A stretch of 64,000 nucleotides of DNA from Senimuribacter intestinalis (lineage in GTDB: Bacteria > Bacillota > Clostridia > Peptostreptococcales > Anaerovoracaceae): contig CALPCJ010000002.1 in NCBI GenBank assembly GCA_943192975.1, positions 1-64,000 on the forward strand, in the 5' to 3' direction. Below are positions 42,907 to 50,154 of the stretch, one piece after another. Position numbers and translations under genes: made by a program. Position 1 is the stretch's first letter. Every line of letters begins with the position of its first letter. The notes under the pieces were generated by a model that was given only the letters and a program-made list of their open reading frames with translations, was not told where the DNA came from and did not search any database.

Positions 42907-44175
42907 CTATTTTTCATTTAATGCAGCCAACGCCTTTGCGCCGATATCGTTTCTATAAAACGCATTGTCAAAGGTAACTCTTTTTACGGAGTTATATGCT
43001 TTTTCGATGGCTTCTGCAATGTCTGCGCCTCTTTCGGTAACACCCAGAACACGTCCGCCGTTTGTAAGTAGTCTGCCATCCGCAGACAGCTTTGCGCCGG
43101 CAATGTAAACATCCTCTACATCGTCGATTTTAATCTCAAAGCCTTTCTCATAGCTGACAGGATAGCCTTCCGACGCCATAACCACACAGCATGCCGCATC
43201 GTCTGCAAAGTTGACATTTGCCTCTGCCAAAGTTCCTGCAGCAACATGTTCCATAATTTCAAATAGGTCGCTATCGAGAAGCGGCAGCACAACTTGGGTT
43301 TCAGGATCGCCAAAGCGGCAGTTGTATTCGATAACCTTCGGTCCATCTTCTGTAATCATCAAGCCGAAATAAAGACAGCCGCTGAAAGTTCTTCCCTCTT
43401 TGTTCATCGCTTCCACGGTCGGCAGGAAAATTTCTTTCATGCAGCGCTCTGCGATTTCTTCGGTATAATAAGGATTCGGCGCTACGGTTCCCATACCCCC
43501 GGTATTCAGTCCTTTATCGCCGTCTAAAGCTCTCTTGTGATCCATGGAAGATACCATCGGAACCAGTGTTTTGCCGTCTGTGAAGGAAAGGACAGAAACT
43601 TCAGGACCTGTAAGAAATTCTTCAATGACAACCTTATTGCCGCTGTCGCCGAAGACTTTATCTTCCATCATGTCTTTGACTGCCTGTTTTGCTGTTTCCA
43701 AGGTTTCAGCAATAATAACGCCTTTGCCCAGCGCCAGACCGTCCGCCTTTACAACCACTGGAATCTTGCAGGTGTTCAGATATGCAAGGGCATTTTCCAT
43801 CTCTGTAAAGGTTTCATAAGCAGCGGTTGGAATCTGATATTTCTTCATTAAATCCTTGGAAAAAGCCTTGCTGCCTTCGATGATAGCTGCTTTTTTATCA
43901 GGTCCAAAGCAAGGAATGCCTTCTGCCTTTAAAAGGTCTACAAGACCTAAAACCAGCGGGTCATCCGGCGCAACCACAGCAAATTCAATGGCATTTTCCT
44001 TTGCGAATTTTACTATATTTTCAAGATCTTTAGCACCGATATCTACGCACGTCGCATCGGACGCAATACCGCCATTACCCGGCAGCGCATAAATTTCGGA
44101 TACTCTTGGACTCTTTTTTATTTTTTTGATGATGGCGTGCTCTCTTCCGCCGCCGCCAACAACCATAACTTTCAT
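42907..44175 (-). CDS. purD: Phosphoribosylamine-glycine ligase
   Basis: About 422 residues of ATP-grasp type: VMVVGGGGREHAI at the N-terminus, VVKADGLALGKGV, SMDHKRALDGDKGLNTGGMGT and YNCRFGDPETQ. It joins glycine to phosphoribosylamine, the second step of purine synthesis. ATG 44175 is chosen because it gives the conserved family start; an ATG at 44277 would translate the repeat region in front. AAGG lies 9 nt upstream. The gene is separated from the preceding AICAR formyltransferase gene by 338 bp of hairpin repeats. Confidence 0.96.
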   Translation of the reverse strand: MKVMVVGGGGREHAIIKKIKKSPRVSEIYALPGNGGIASDATCVDIGAKDLENIVKFAKENAIEFAVVAPDDPLVLGLVDLLKAEGIPCFGPDKKAAIIEGSKAFSKDLMKKYQIPTAAYETFTEMENALAYLNTCKIPVVVKADGLALGKGVIIAETLETAKQAVKDMMEDKVFGDSGNKVVIEEFLTGPEVSVLSFTDGKTLVPMVSSMDHKRALDGDKGLNTGGMGTVAPNPYYTEEIAERCMKEIFLPTVEAMNKEGRTFSGCLYFGLMITEDGPKVIEYNCRFGDPETQVVLPLLDSDLFEIMEHVAAGTLAEANVNFADDAACCVVMASEGYPVSYEKGFEIKIDDVEDVYIAGAKLSADGRLLTNGGRVLGVTERGADIAEAIEKAYNSVKRVTFDNAFYRNDIGAKALAALNEK

Positions 44176-44207
44176 TATTTGATACCTTGTCCTTTCTGGG
44201 TATAACT

Positions 44208-44522
44208 CCATTATACGACTTGCGGCTTGCCAATCGCTTCGCTCTTGGGCCGCAAAAGCATAAGGAGTTCTCATCAATTTACTCCGTAAATTGGAGCAAC
44301 TCCATTATACGACTAAATCCTTCCAATCGAACTTCGCAATTTGCTCGTTCTCTTGGGGATTTAAAGCATAAGGAGTTCTCATCAATTTACTCCGTAAATT
44401 GGAGCAACTCCATTATACGACGCGTTCTTAGCCGGCTAAAGCCGGAGAACGCCAGCATAAGGTCTGCCTTGCCACTCGTGCATGTATCCACATACACTTG
44501 CGGGGCAGAACCATTAGTGATG
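44208..44522. repeat. Mosaic hairpin repeat between purine genes
   Basis: Read on the plus strand, CCATTATACGAC (44208-44219, 44302-44313, 44410-44421) alternates with GCATAAGG (44258-44265, 44366-44373, 44455-44462). A degenerate last box CCATTAGTGA (44511-44520) overlaps the formyltransferase stop codon. Between boxes lie hairpins: two identical copies centred on TAAATTG/CAATTTA, a GC-rich one (GCGTTCT..CCGGC/GCCGG..AGAACGC), and two variable ones. The boxes are the reverse complements of those at 1-250. The region has no gene. Confidence 0.88.
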
Positions 44523-45698
44523 AAACAGTCTCATGCCGGTGAATACGGTAACCATGCCGTATTTGTCGCAGGTTTCGATAACCTGATCGTCACGAACGCT
44601 GCCGCCCGGTTCTGCGATATAGGATACGCCGCTCTTCTTTGCTCGCTCGATATTATCTCCGAACGGGAAGAATGCGTCACTGCCGAGGGCTACTCCTGTA
44701 ACAGTGTCAAGATAAGCACGCTGCTCTTTCTTTGTAAATGGTTCTGGCTTTTCAGTGAAGAGGGTTTCCCAAGCGCCATCTGCCAGCACATCTTCGTATT
44801 CATCTCCCAGATATACGTCAATGGTGTTGTCACGAACAGCTCTGCCTACATCTTCACGGAACGGCAGGTTGATTACCTTGTCAGCCTGCCTTAGATGCCA
44901 GAAATCAGCTTTGTTCCCTGCAAGTCTGGTGCAGTGGATTCTGGACTGCTGACCTGCGCCAACACCGATTGCCTGTCCATCCTTTGCATAGGCTACGGAA
45001 TTGGACTGGGTATATTTTAGCGTAATCAGTGCGATAATAAGGTCGCGCTTTGCTTCCTCGGTTAAAGTCTTATTTTCAGTAACAATATTTGTCAACTGCT
45101 CCGGCGTAATCTTGTAATCGTTTCTGCCCTGCTCAAAGGTTACACCGTAGACCTGCTTAATTTCCTGCTTAAAAGGCACATAGTCAGGATCGATTTTGAT
45201 GATATTGTAAGCACCCTTCTTCTTACCTTTTAGAATTTCAAGCGCTTCATCGGTATAGTCCGGCGCAATAATTCCATCGGAAACCTCTCTCTTTAAAATC
45301 GTTGCAGTCACAGCATCGCAGGTATCACTTAAAGCAACCCAGTCGCCGAAGGAGGACATTCTGTCGGTACCCCTCGCTCTTGCATAGGCTGTTGCAATAG
45401 GTGAATCGTCAAGTCCTTCAATATCATCTACAAAGCAGGCTTTTTTCAGCGTTTCACTCATCGGAACGCCTACAGCAGCAGATGTAGGGCTGACATGTTT
45501 AAAAGAGGTAGCTGCCGGCATACCCAGGGCTTCCTTCAGTTCCTTCACAAGCTGCCAGCTGTTAAAAGCATCTAAAAAATTGATATATCCCGGTCTGCCG
45601 TTTAAAATTTCAAGAGGCAGTTCACTTCCGTCAGCCATGTAAATCTTTGCAGGCTTCTGGTTGGGATTACATCCATATTTCAGTTCAAATTCTTTCAT
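44514..45698 (-). CDS. purH: AICAR formyltransferase, stand-alone form
   Basis: The 394-residue protein corresponds to the C-terminal transformylase part of bifunctional PurH: MKEFELKYGCNPNQKPAKIY, TSFKHVSPTSAAVG with the catalytic Lys-His, SVAYAKDGQAIGVGAGQQSRIHCT, and GVALGSDAFFPFGDNIERA. The IMP cyclohydrolase domain that normally precedes it is absent; the neighbouring gene supplies a PurO-type protein instead. It formylates AICAR with 10-formyltetrahydrofolate. GGAG precedes ATG 45698. Confidence 0.94.
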   Translation of the reverse strand: MKEFELKYGCNPNQKPAKIYMADGSELPLEILNGRPGYINFLDAFNSWQLVKELKEALGMPAATSFKHVSPTSAAVGVPMSETLKKACFVDDIEGLDDSPIATAYARARGTDRMSSFGDWVALSDTCDAVTATILKREVSDGIIAPDYTDEALEILKGKKKGAYNIIKIDPDYVPFKQEIKQVYGVTFEQGRNDYKITPEQLTNIVTENKTLTEEAKRDLIIALITLKYTQSNSVAYAKDGQAIGVGAGQQSRIHCTRLAGNKADFWHLRQADKVINLPFREDVGRAVRDNTIDVYLGDEYEDVLADGAWETLFTEKPEPFTKKEQRAYLDTVTGVALGSDAFFPFGDNIERAKKSGVSYIAEPGGSVRDDQVIETCDKYGMVTVFTGMRLFHH

Positions 45699-45735
45699 TA
45701 CAATTGCTCCATTCTATCTATCTGTTCTAAAAGGG

Positions 45736-46452
45736 TTATGCGTTTTTGTTGATCATGCGGTTTTCAGCTGCACCAGTTTCAAGATCAATATATCTTACAT
45801 AAAGGGAAATTTTATTATTTTCATCAAGGTTATCCCAGATTTCCTTTGTAAATGCGTCGATATCATCTGGAATTTCAACGCGTTCAGGCTCTCCCTGGAA
45901 AGTTGGAATCGGATTTCCGTCCTGCACATATGTATGGATAAAATGTCCCAAACCGCAAAGAGCGTCATAGTTGAAGTAATAGCGGTTACAAGCTGAGCCT
46001 TCAGCATCTGCGCTCTTTAAAATACTCATCTTATAAGTCAGTTTTTCGCCAAATGTAAACATACCACTGATTCTCGGCGTCCAGTTTGGACCGTCCGGCT
46101 CAAAACATCTGGTATCCAGTGCTTCCTCAAAGGATTTGCCCTCTTTTAAAAATTCGTAAATCGTGTCGGTCTGATCACCATTAGTTACAATCAGCTTGTT
46201 CTCATGTTTACGCATCGGATAATAAATAATCAGAGACGGGTCTTCCACCTTAGATTCATCAAAGGGTTTAATCATCACATTTTCCCCTTCGTCAAGGAAG
46301 ATTCTGTTTCTGCTGTTTTCACTTCTTCCCATGATGAAATAAGCGCTGACAGCCTTTTTTCCATCTTTAGACTTTCCGAGAACGATGCCTCTGCCAACAT
46401 AGGAATTCCCTTTGACAGCAGTTTCCATGGTTTTAGTTTCGTAAACGTTCAT
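45736..46452 (-). CDS. purO: IMP cyclohydrolase, PurO-type
   Basis: The 238-residue protein matches the PurO family, first known from archaea: YVGRGIVLGKSKDGKKAVSAYFIMGRSENSRNR, GDQTDTIYEFL, FEPDGPNWTPRISG and NRYYFNYDAL. It would close the ring of formyl-AICAR to IMP. It lies between purN and the stand-alone AICAR formyltransferase, which lacks a cyclohydrolase domain, so the pair replaces a bifunctional PurH. AAGGAAAG precedes ATG 46452, next to the purN stop. Confidence 0.88.
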   Translation of the reverse strand: MNVYETKTMETAVKGNSYVGRGIVLGKSKDGKKAVSAYFIMGRSENSRNRIFLDEGENVMIKPFDESKVEDPSLIIYYPMRKHENKLIVTNGDQTDTIYEFLKEGKSFEEALDTRCFEPDGPNWTPRISGMFTFGEKLTYKMSILKSADAEGSACNRYYFNYDALCGLGHFIHTYVQDGNPIPTFQGEPERVEIPDDIDAFTKEIWDNLDENNKISLYVRYIDLETGAAENRMINKNA

Positions 46453-47037
46453 CTATTTCTTTCCTTTCGCTATTTTTTCACTAATCATTTCGGCTGCTTG
46501 TGGAAGCAGCACCCATTCCGCCTGTTCCATAACACGTCTTTGCAAAATCTCCGGCGTATCACCCTCCAGAATCTCAACCGCTTTTTGGGCAATAATCTGA
46601 CCGCCGTCAGGCACTTCATTGACAAAATGCACCGTAGCACCTGTAAGTTTTACCCCGTAGGAAAGCGCCATTTCATGGACATGCAGACCATAAGCGCCTT
46701 TACCGCAAAACGAGGGAATCAATGACGGATGAATATTGATGATTCTATTTTCATAAGCAGAAATAAATTCGCTGCTGAGGATCTTTAAAAATCCTGCAAG
46801 AATGACCAGTTCAATGCCTTCAGCTTCCATGATTTTGAGAAGCGCTTCCTCGTCTTTCGCAAAAACCGCTTTAATCCCGTTTTCCTGTGCACGTTTTAGG
46901 GCATATGCGTTTTCTTTGTTGCTGGCGACCAGCACAATTTCACCGCTGTGTAAAATGCCGCTTTTCTGAGCATCTATCAAAGCTTGCAGATTGGTGCCGC
47001 CGCCAGAAACCAGCACAGCAATCTTTGTTTTTACCAT
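46453..47037 (-). CDS. purN: Phosphoribosylglycinamide formyltransferase
   Basis: The 194-residue protein has KIAVLVSGGGTNLQALID at the N-terminus, NIHPSLIPSFCGKGAYG with the catalytic Asn-His pair, and VTGATVHFV..PDGG-like GATVHFVNEVPDGGQII. It transfers the formyl group from 10-formyltetrahydrofolate to GAR. It overlaps purM by 7 nt and abuts purO. Confidence 0.96.
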   Translation of the reverse strand: MVKTKIAVLVSGGGTNLQALIDAQKSGILHSGEIVLVASNKENAYALKRAQENGIKAVFAKDEEALLKIMEAEGIELVILAGFLKILSSEFISAYENRIINIHPSLIPSFCGKGAYGLHVHEMALSYGVKLTGATVHFVNEVPDGGQIIAQKAVEILEGDTPEILQRRVMEQAEWVLLPQAAEMISEKIAKGKK

Positions 47038-48074
47038 AATTCCACGCCTTCCTCACTCTTTACAACCTCGCCGAGGATATACGCGTCTTCACCTGCAGCG
47101 TGCAGCACTTCCAGCGCTTTGTCTGCGTCCTTTGCAGAAACGATAACAGTCATGCCCACACCCATATTAAAGGTATTGAACATATCTCTTTCAGGAATGC
47201 TGCCCTTTTCTGCGATGAGCTTGAAAATTGGCAGAACCCTTACGTTGTCCTTTTTTATCTTTGCACCATAACCTTTCGGCAGGCTTCTTGGAATGTTTTC
47301 GTAGAATCCGCCGCCAGTGATGTGGGCAGCAGCCTTTACGGTCACTTCTTCAAAAAGCTTCAGCATTGGCTTTACATAAATTTTGGTCGGTGTCAGAAGG
47401 GTCTCGCCGATGGACTTGCCGCCAAGTTCAGCAAGCGGAGTCTTAATATCTTCATTCTCTACATCCAGTACTTTTCTTACCAGAGAAAATCCATTGGAAT
47501 GCACGCCAGAGGAAGGAAGTCCGATAATGACATCGCCCTCTTCTACGGTTTCTTTTTTCAGTACCTTTGACTTGTCCACAACGCCTACGGCAAAACCGGC
47601 AAGATCGTATTCGTCTTCCGGATAAAAGCCCGGCATCTCAGCAGTTTCACCGCCGATAAGGGCTGCCTCCGACTGTATGCAGCCTTCTGCAACGCCGCTT
47701 ACAATCTGCGCAACCTTTTCCGGATAATTCTTTCCAACTGCAATATAATCAAGGAAGAACAGAGGTTTTGCACCAACGCAAAGAATATCGTTGACACACA
47801 TTGCAACACAGTCAATGCCCACTGTGTCGTGTTTGTCCATCAAAAATGCCATCTTCAGTTTGGTACCTACACCGTCAGTACCGCTTACCAGCACCGGGCG
47901 CTCCATTCCTTTCACGTCCAGTTCAAAGAGGCCGCCAAAACCGCCAATATCATCGGGTACATTGCCAAATACCATGGTCTTCGCCACATGCTCTTTCATC
48001 AGTTCTACTGCTTTGTAACCCGCAGTAATATCAACACCGGCTTCTTTGTAGCTTTCGCTGAAACTTTTTCCCAT
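47031..48074 (-). CDS. purM: Phosphoribosylformylglycinamidine cyclo-ligase
   Basis: The 347-residue AIR synthetase has YKEAGVDITAGYKAVELMK at the start, LVSGTDGVGTKLKMAF, GGETAEMPGFY, LPSSGVHSNGFSLVR and HITGGGFYENIPR, all typical. It closes the imidazole ring to give AIR. It follows purC directly, where purF would be expected in most clostridial purine operons. GGAG precedes ATG 48074. Confidence 0.97.
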   Translation of the reverse strand: MGKSFSESYKEAGVDITAGYKAVELMKEHVAKTMVFGNVPDDIGGFGGLFELDVKGMERPVLVSGTDGVGTKLKMAFLMDKHDTVGIDCVAMCVNDILCVGAKPLFFLDYIAVGKNYPEKVAQIVSGVAEGCIQSEAALIGGETAEMPGFYPEDEYDLAGFAVGVVDKSKVLKKETVEEGDVIIGLPSSGVHSNGFSLVRKVLDVENEDIKTPLAELGGKSIGETLLTPTKIYVKPMLKLFEEVTVKAAAHITGGGFYENIPRSLPKGYGAKIKKDNVRVLPIFKLIAEKGSIPERDMFNTFNMGVGMTVIVSAKDADKALEVLHAAGEDAYILGEVVKSEEGVELW

Positions 48075-48076
48075 TC

Positions 48077-48805
48077 TTATTTCTCCTCTAAAATTCTCTT
48101 AAATACTTCCTGGTAAGCGTCTTCAACGCCGCCCATATCTCTTCTAAATCTATCTTTATCCAGCTTTTCGTGGGTTTTGCTGTCCCAGAATCTACAAGTA
48201 TCCGGTGAAATCTCATCGGCAAGTACGATGGAGCCATCTGCTGTTTTACCAAATTCCAGCTTGAAGTCGATTAAATCGATTCCGTCCGCTGCCAGATATT
48301 CTCTCAAAATAGCGTTGATGTCGAGGGCCATTTTCTTGATGGTTTCAAGTTCTTCCTCTGTAGCAAACTCCATAGCGAGAATGTGATAGTCGTTTACCAT
48401 TGGATCGCCCAGATCGTCGTTCTTATAGCTGAACTCTAAGACTGTGCGTTTCATTGGATAGCCTTCTTCAACGCCGAGTCTTTTTGCAAGAGAGCCTGCC
48501 GCAATGTTTCTTGCGATGACTTCAAGGGGTACGATAGAAACCTTCTTTACAACGGTTTCTCTATCACTTAATTCTTCTACAAAGTGGGTCGGAATGCCTT
48601 TTTCCTCTAACATTTTCATCAGGAAATTGGACATTCTATTGTTAATAGCACCTTTTCCTGTAATGGTGCCTTTTTTTAGTCCGTTAAAAGCGGTAGCATC
48701 GTCTTTGTAGGATACAATGCAAAGATTTTCATCATTGGTTGCAAATACTTTTTTTGCTTTTCCTTCATAGAGCTGTTCTTTTTTTTCAATTGTCATTTGT
48801 TTCAT
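48077..48805 (-). CDS. purC: SAICAR synthase
   Basis: The 242-residue protein has EQLYEGKAKKVF near the N-terminus, YKDDATAFNG, VPLEVIARNIAAGSLAKR, DFKLEFGK and LADEISPDTCRFWD. It condenses CAIR with aspartate. ATG 48805 is used; a second ATG at 48796 is possible. It follows purE by 21 nt and precedes purM by 2 nt. Confidence 0.97.
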   Translation of the reverse strand: MKQMTIEKKEQLYEGKAKKVFATNDENLCIVSYKDDATAFNGLKKGTITGKGAINNRMSNFLMKMLEEKGIPTHFVEELSDRETVVKKVSIVPLEVIARNIAAGSLAKRLGVEEGYPMKRTVLEFSYKNDDLGDPMVNDYHILAMEFATEEELETIKKMALDINAILREYLAADGIDLIDFKLEFGKTADGSIVLADEISPDTCRFWDSKTHEKLDKDRFRRDMGGVEDAYQEVFKRILEEK

Positions 48806-48826
48806 CTTCTTCCTATCTAAAATTCA

Positions 48827-49321
48827 TTATTTATTATACTTTTCTTCAATTGCTGCATTTTTAGAAAGAACCTTATCAGCAGCTTCTTTTCTTTGGATGT
48901 CGAGCTTTGCTGCAATTTCACTATCCTCTATGCCAAGCATTTGAATAGCAAGAAGTGCCGCATTCTGGGCACCATCAATAGCTACGGTTGCAACAGGAAT
49001 ACCACCCGGCATCTGTACCGTAGACAGGAGTGCATCCAGTCCGTCCAGTGTAGATGACTTTACCGGAATTCCGATAACAGGAAGGGTTGTGCTGGCTGCA
49101 ATGGCGCCTGCCAGATGAGCTGCCTTTCCTGCTGCTGCAATAATTGCGCCAAATCCGTTTGATCTGGCATTTTGCGTAAACTCTTTGACTTCTGACGGCG
49201 TTCTATGGGCGGAATATACGTGAACTTCGTAAGGCACATCAAATTCGTCCAAAGTCGTCATTGCTTTCTCAACTACAGGAAGATCGCTGTCGCTTCCCAT
49301 GATGATTCCGATTTTTTTCAT
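48827..49321 (-). CDS. purE: 5-(carboxyamino)imidazole ribonucleotide mutase
   Basis: The 164-residue protein has IGIIMGSDSDLPV, VYSAHRTPSEV with the catalytic histidine, and AAAGKAAHLAGAIAASTTLPVIGIPV. It moves the carboxyl group of N5-CAIR to make CAIR, or carboxylates AIR directly if it is a class II enzyme; no purK is present in the window, so I leave this open. It is the first purine gene, only 5 nt after ruvX, so no purine riboswitch fits between them. GGAGG precedes ATG 49321. Confidence 0.95.
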   Translation of the reverse strand: MKKIGIIMGSDSDLPVVEKAMTTLDEFDVPYEVHVYSAHRTPSEVKEFTQNARSNGFGAIIAAAGKAAHLAGAIAASTTLPVIGIPVKSSTLDGLDALLSTVQMPGGIPVATVAIDGAQNAALLAIQMLGIEDSEIAAKLDIQRKEAADKVLSKNAAIEEKYNK

Positions 49322-49326
49322 GTATT

Positions 49327-49800
49327 TTAACCTCCAAAAGAATTGTTATCATTTTCTTCTAATCGCTTTTCTGTTGCAAGACGGTCAAGATAACTCTGCA
49401 TAATAATCACTGCAGCCTGTTTATCAATGACCTTTTTTCTCTTGCTGCGGCTAACGTCCGCCTCGATTAAGACTTTTTCTGCCATGACCGTAGTCAGTCT
49501 TTCGTCTTGCCACACGACCTGTATATTCTTCATTCCGGTGCTGCGCATTTTATTCTCCAGCATGGTACGAAACTCGTAAACTTTTTCTGTCTGAATGCTG
49601 TCGGTACCGTCAAGCTTCTTCGGCAGTCCGATGACGATGGTGTCGCACTCATACTCTTTTACTAAATCTAAAATTTTGCCGGTGTCCTTGCGAATGCCTA
49701 CCCTCTCCAAGGTCATCAGACCCTGCGCTGTAATACCAAGGGCGTCGCTTAATGCAATACCTACTGTCTTATCTCCCACATCAAGGGCTATTTTTCTCAT
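49327..49800 (-). CDS. ruvX: Holliday junction resolvase RuvX (YqgF)
   Basis: The 157-residue RNase H-fold protein begins KIALDVGDKTVGIALSDALG, with the first catalytic Asp, and has the VIGLPKKLDGTDSIQTEKV and WQDERLTTVMAE blocks. Members act in 16S rRNA maturation and have been assigned Holliday junction cutting. The order alaS-ireB-ruvX is a conserved Firmicute unit. GAGAGG precedes ATG 49800. Confidence 0.94.
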   Translation of the reverse strand: MRKIALDVGDKTVGIALSDALGITAQGLMTLERVGIRKDTGKILDLVKEYECDTIVIGLPKKLDGTDSIQTEKVYEFRTMLENKMRSTGMKNIQVVWQDERLTTVMAEKVLIEADVSRSKRKKVIDKQAAVIIMQSYLDRLATEKRLEENDNNSFGG

Positions 49801-49859
49801 GTGATTTACCTCTCAAAAGGAACATCGGCAGGGAAAATAATCCTGCCGATGCTTCTATA

Positions 49860-50105
49860 TTACTTTCTCAAGTAGTCTCTCAGAATCTCTTCTACCAAGT
49901 CATCTCTGTCAATGCGGCTGATCATGGTTCTCGCATTATTGTGACTTGTAATGTAGGATGGGTCACCAGAAAGAATGTATCCAACCATCTGGTCGATTCC
50001 ATTATACCCTCTCTCTTCTAAAGCAGCATAAACCGTCTCCAGTACTTCTTTGGTAGTTCTCTGCTGAGTCTTTGCTGCGTCAAACATAATTGTCTTTCTT
50101 TCCAT
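49860..50105 (-). CDS. ireB: IreB family regulatory phosphoprotein
   Basis: An 81-residue protein with the IreB/UPF0297 pattern MFDAAKTQQRTTKEVLETVYAALEERGYNGIDQMVGYILSGDPSYITSHNNAR. IreB in Enterococcus is phosphorylated by the PASTA kinase IreK and represses cephalosporin resistance; here the role is inferred. The two adjacent threonines near residue 17 are the known phosphosites in that family. AAGGAGG precedes ATG 50105. Confidence 0.95.
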   Translation of the reverse strand: MERKTIMFDAAKTQQRTTKEVLETVYAALEERGYNGIDQMVGYILSGDPSYITSHNNARTMISRIDRDDLVEEILRDYLRK

Positions 50106-50154
50106 GAATTATGACCTCCTTCATGTGGCTAGTACGGCTCGTACTTATAGTATA

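Noticed and set aside
44187..44894. Plus-strand 235-residue frame
   Set aside because: Composed of the mosaic repeat translated three times plus antisense of the AICAR formyltransferase gene.
49321..49327. Purine riboswitch ahead of purE
   Set aside because: purE begins 5 nt after ruvX, leaving no room for an aptamer.
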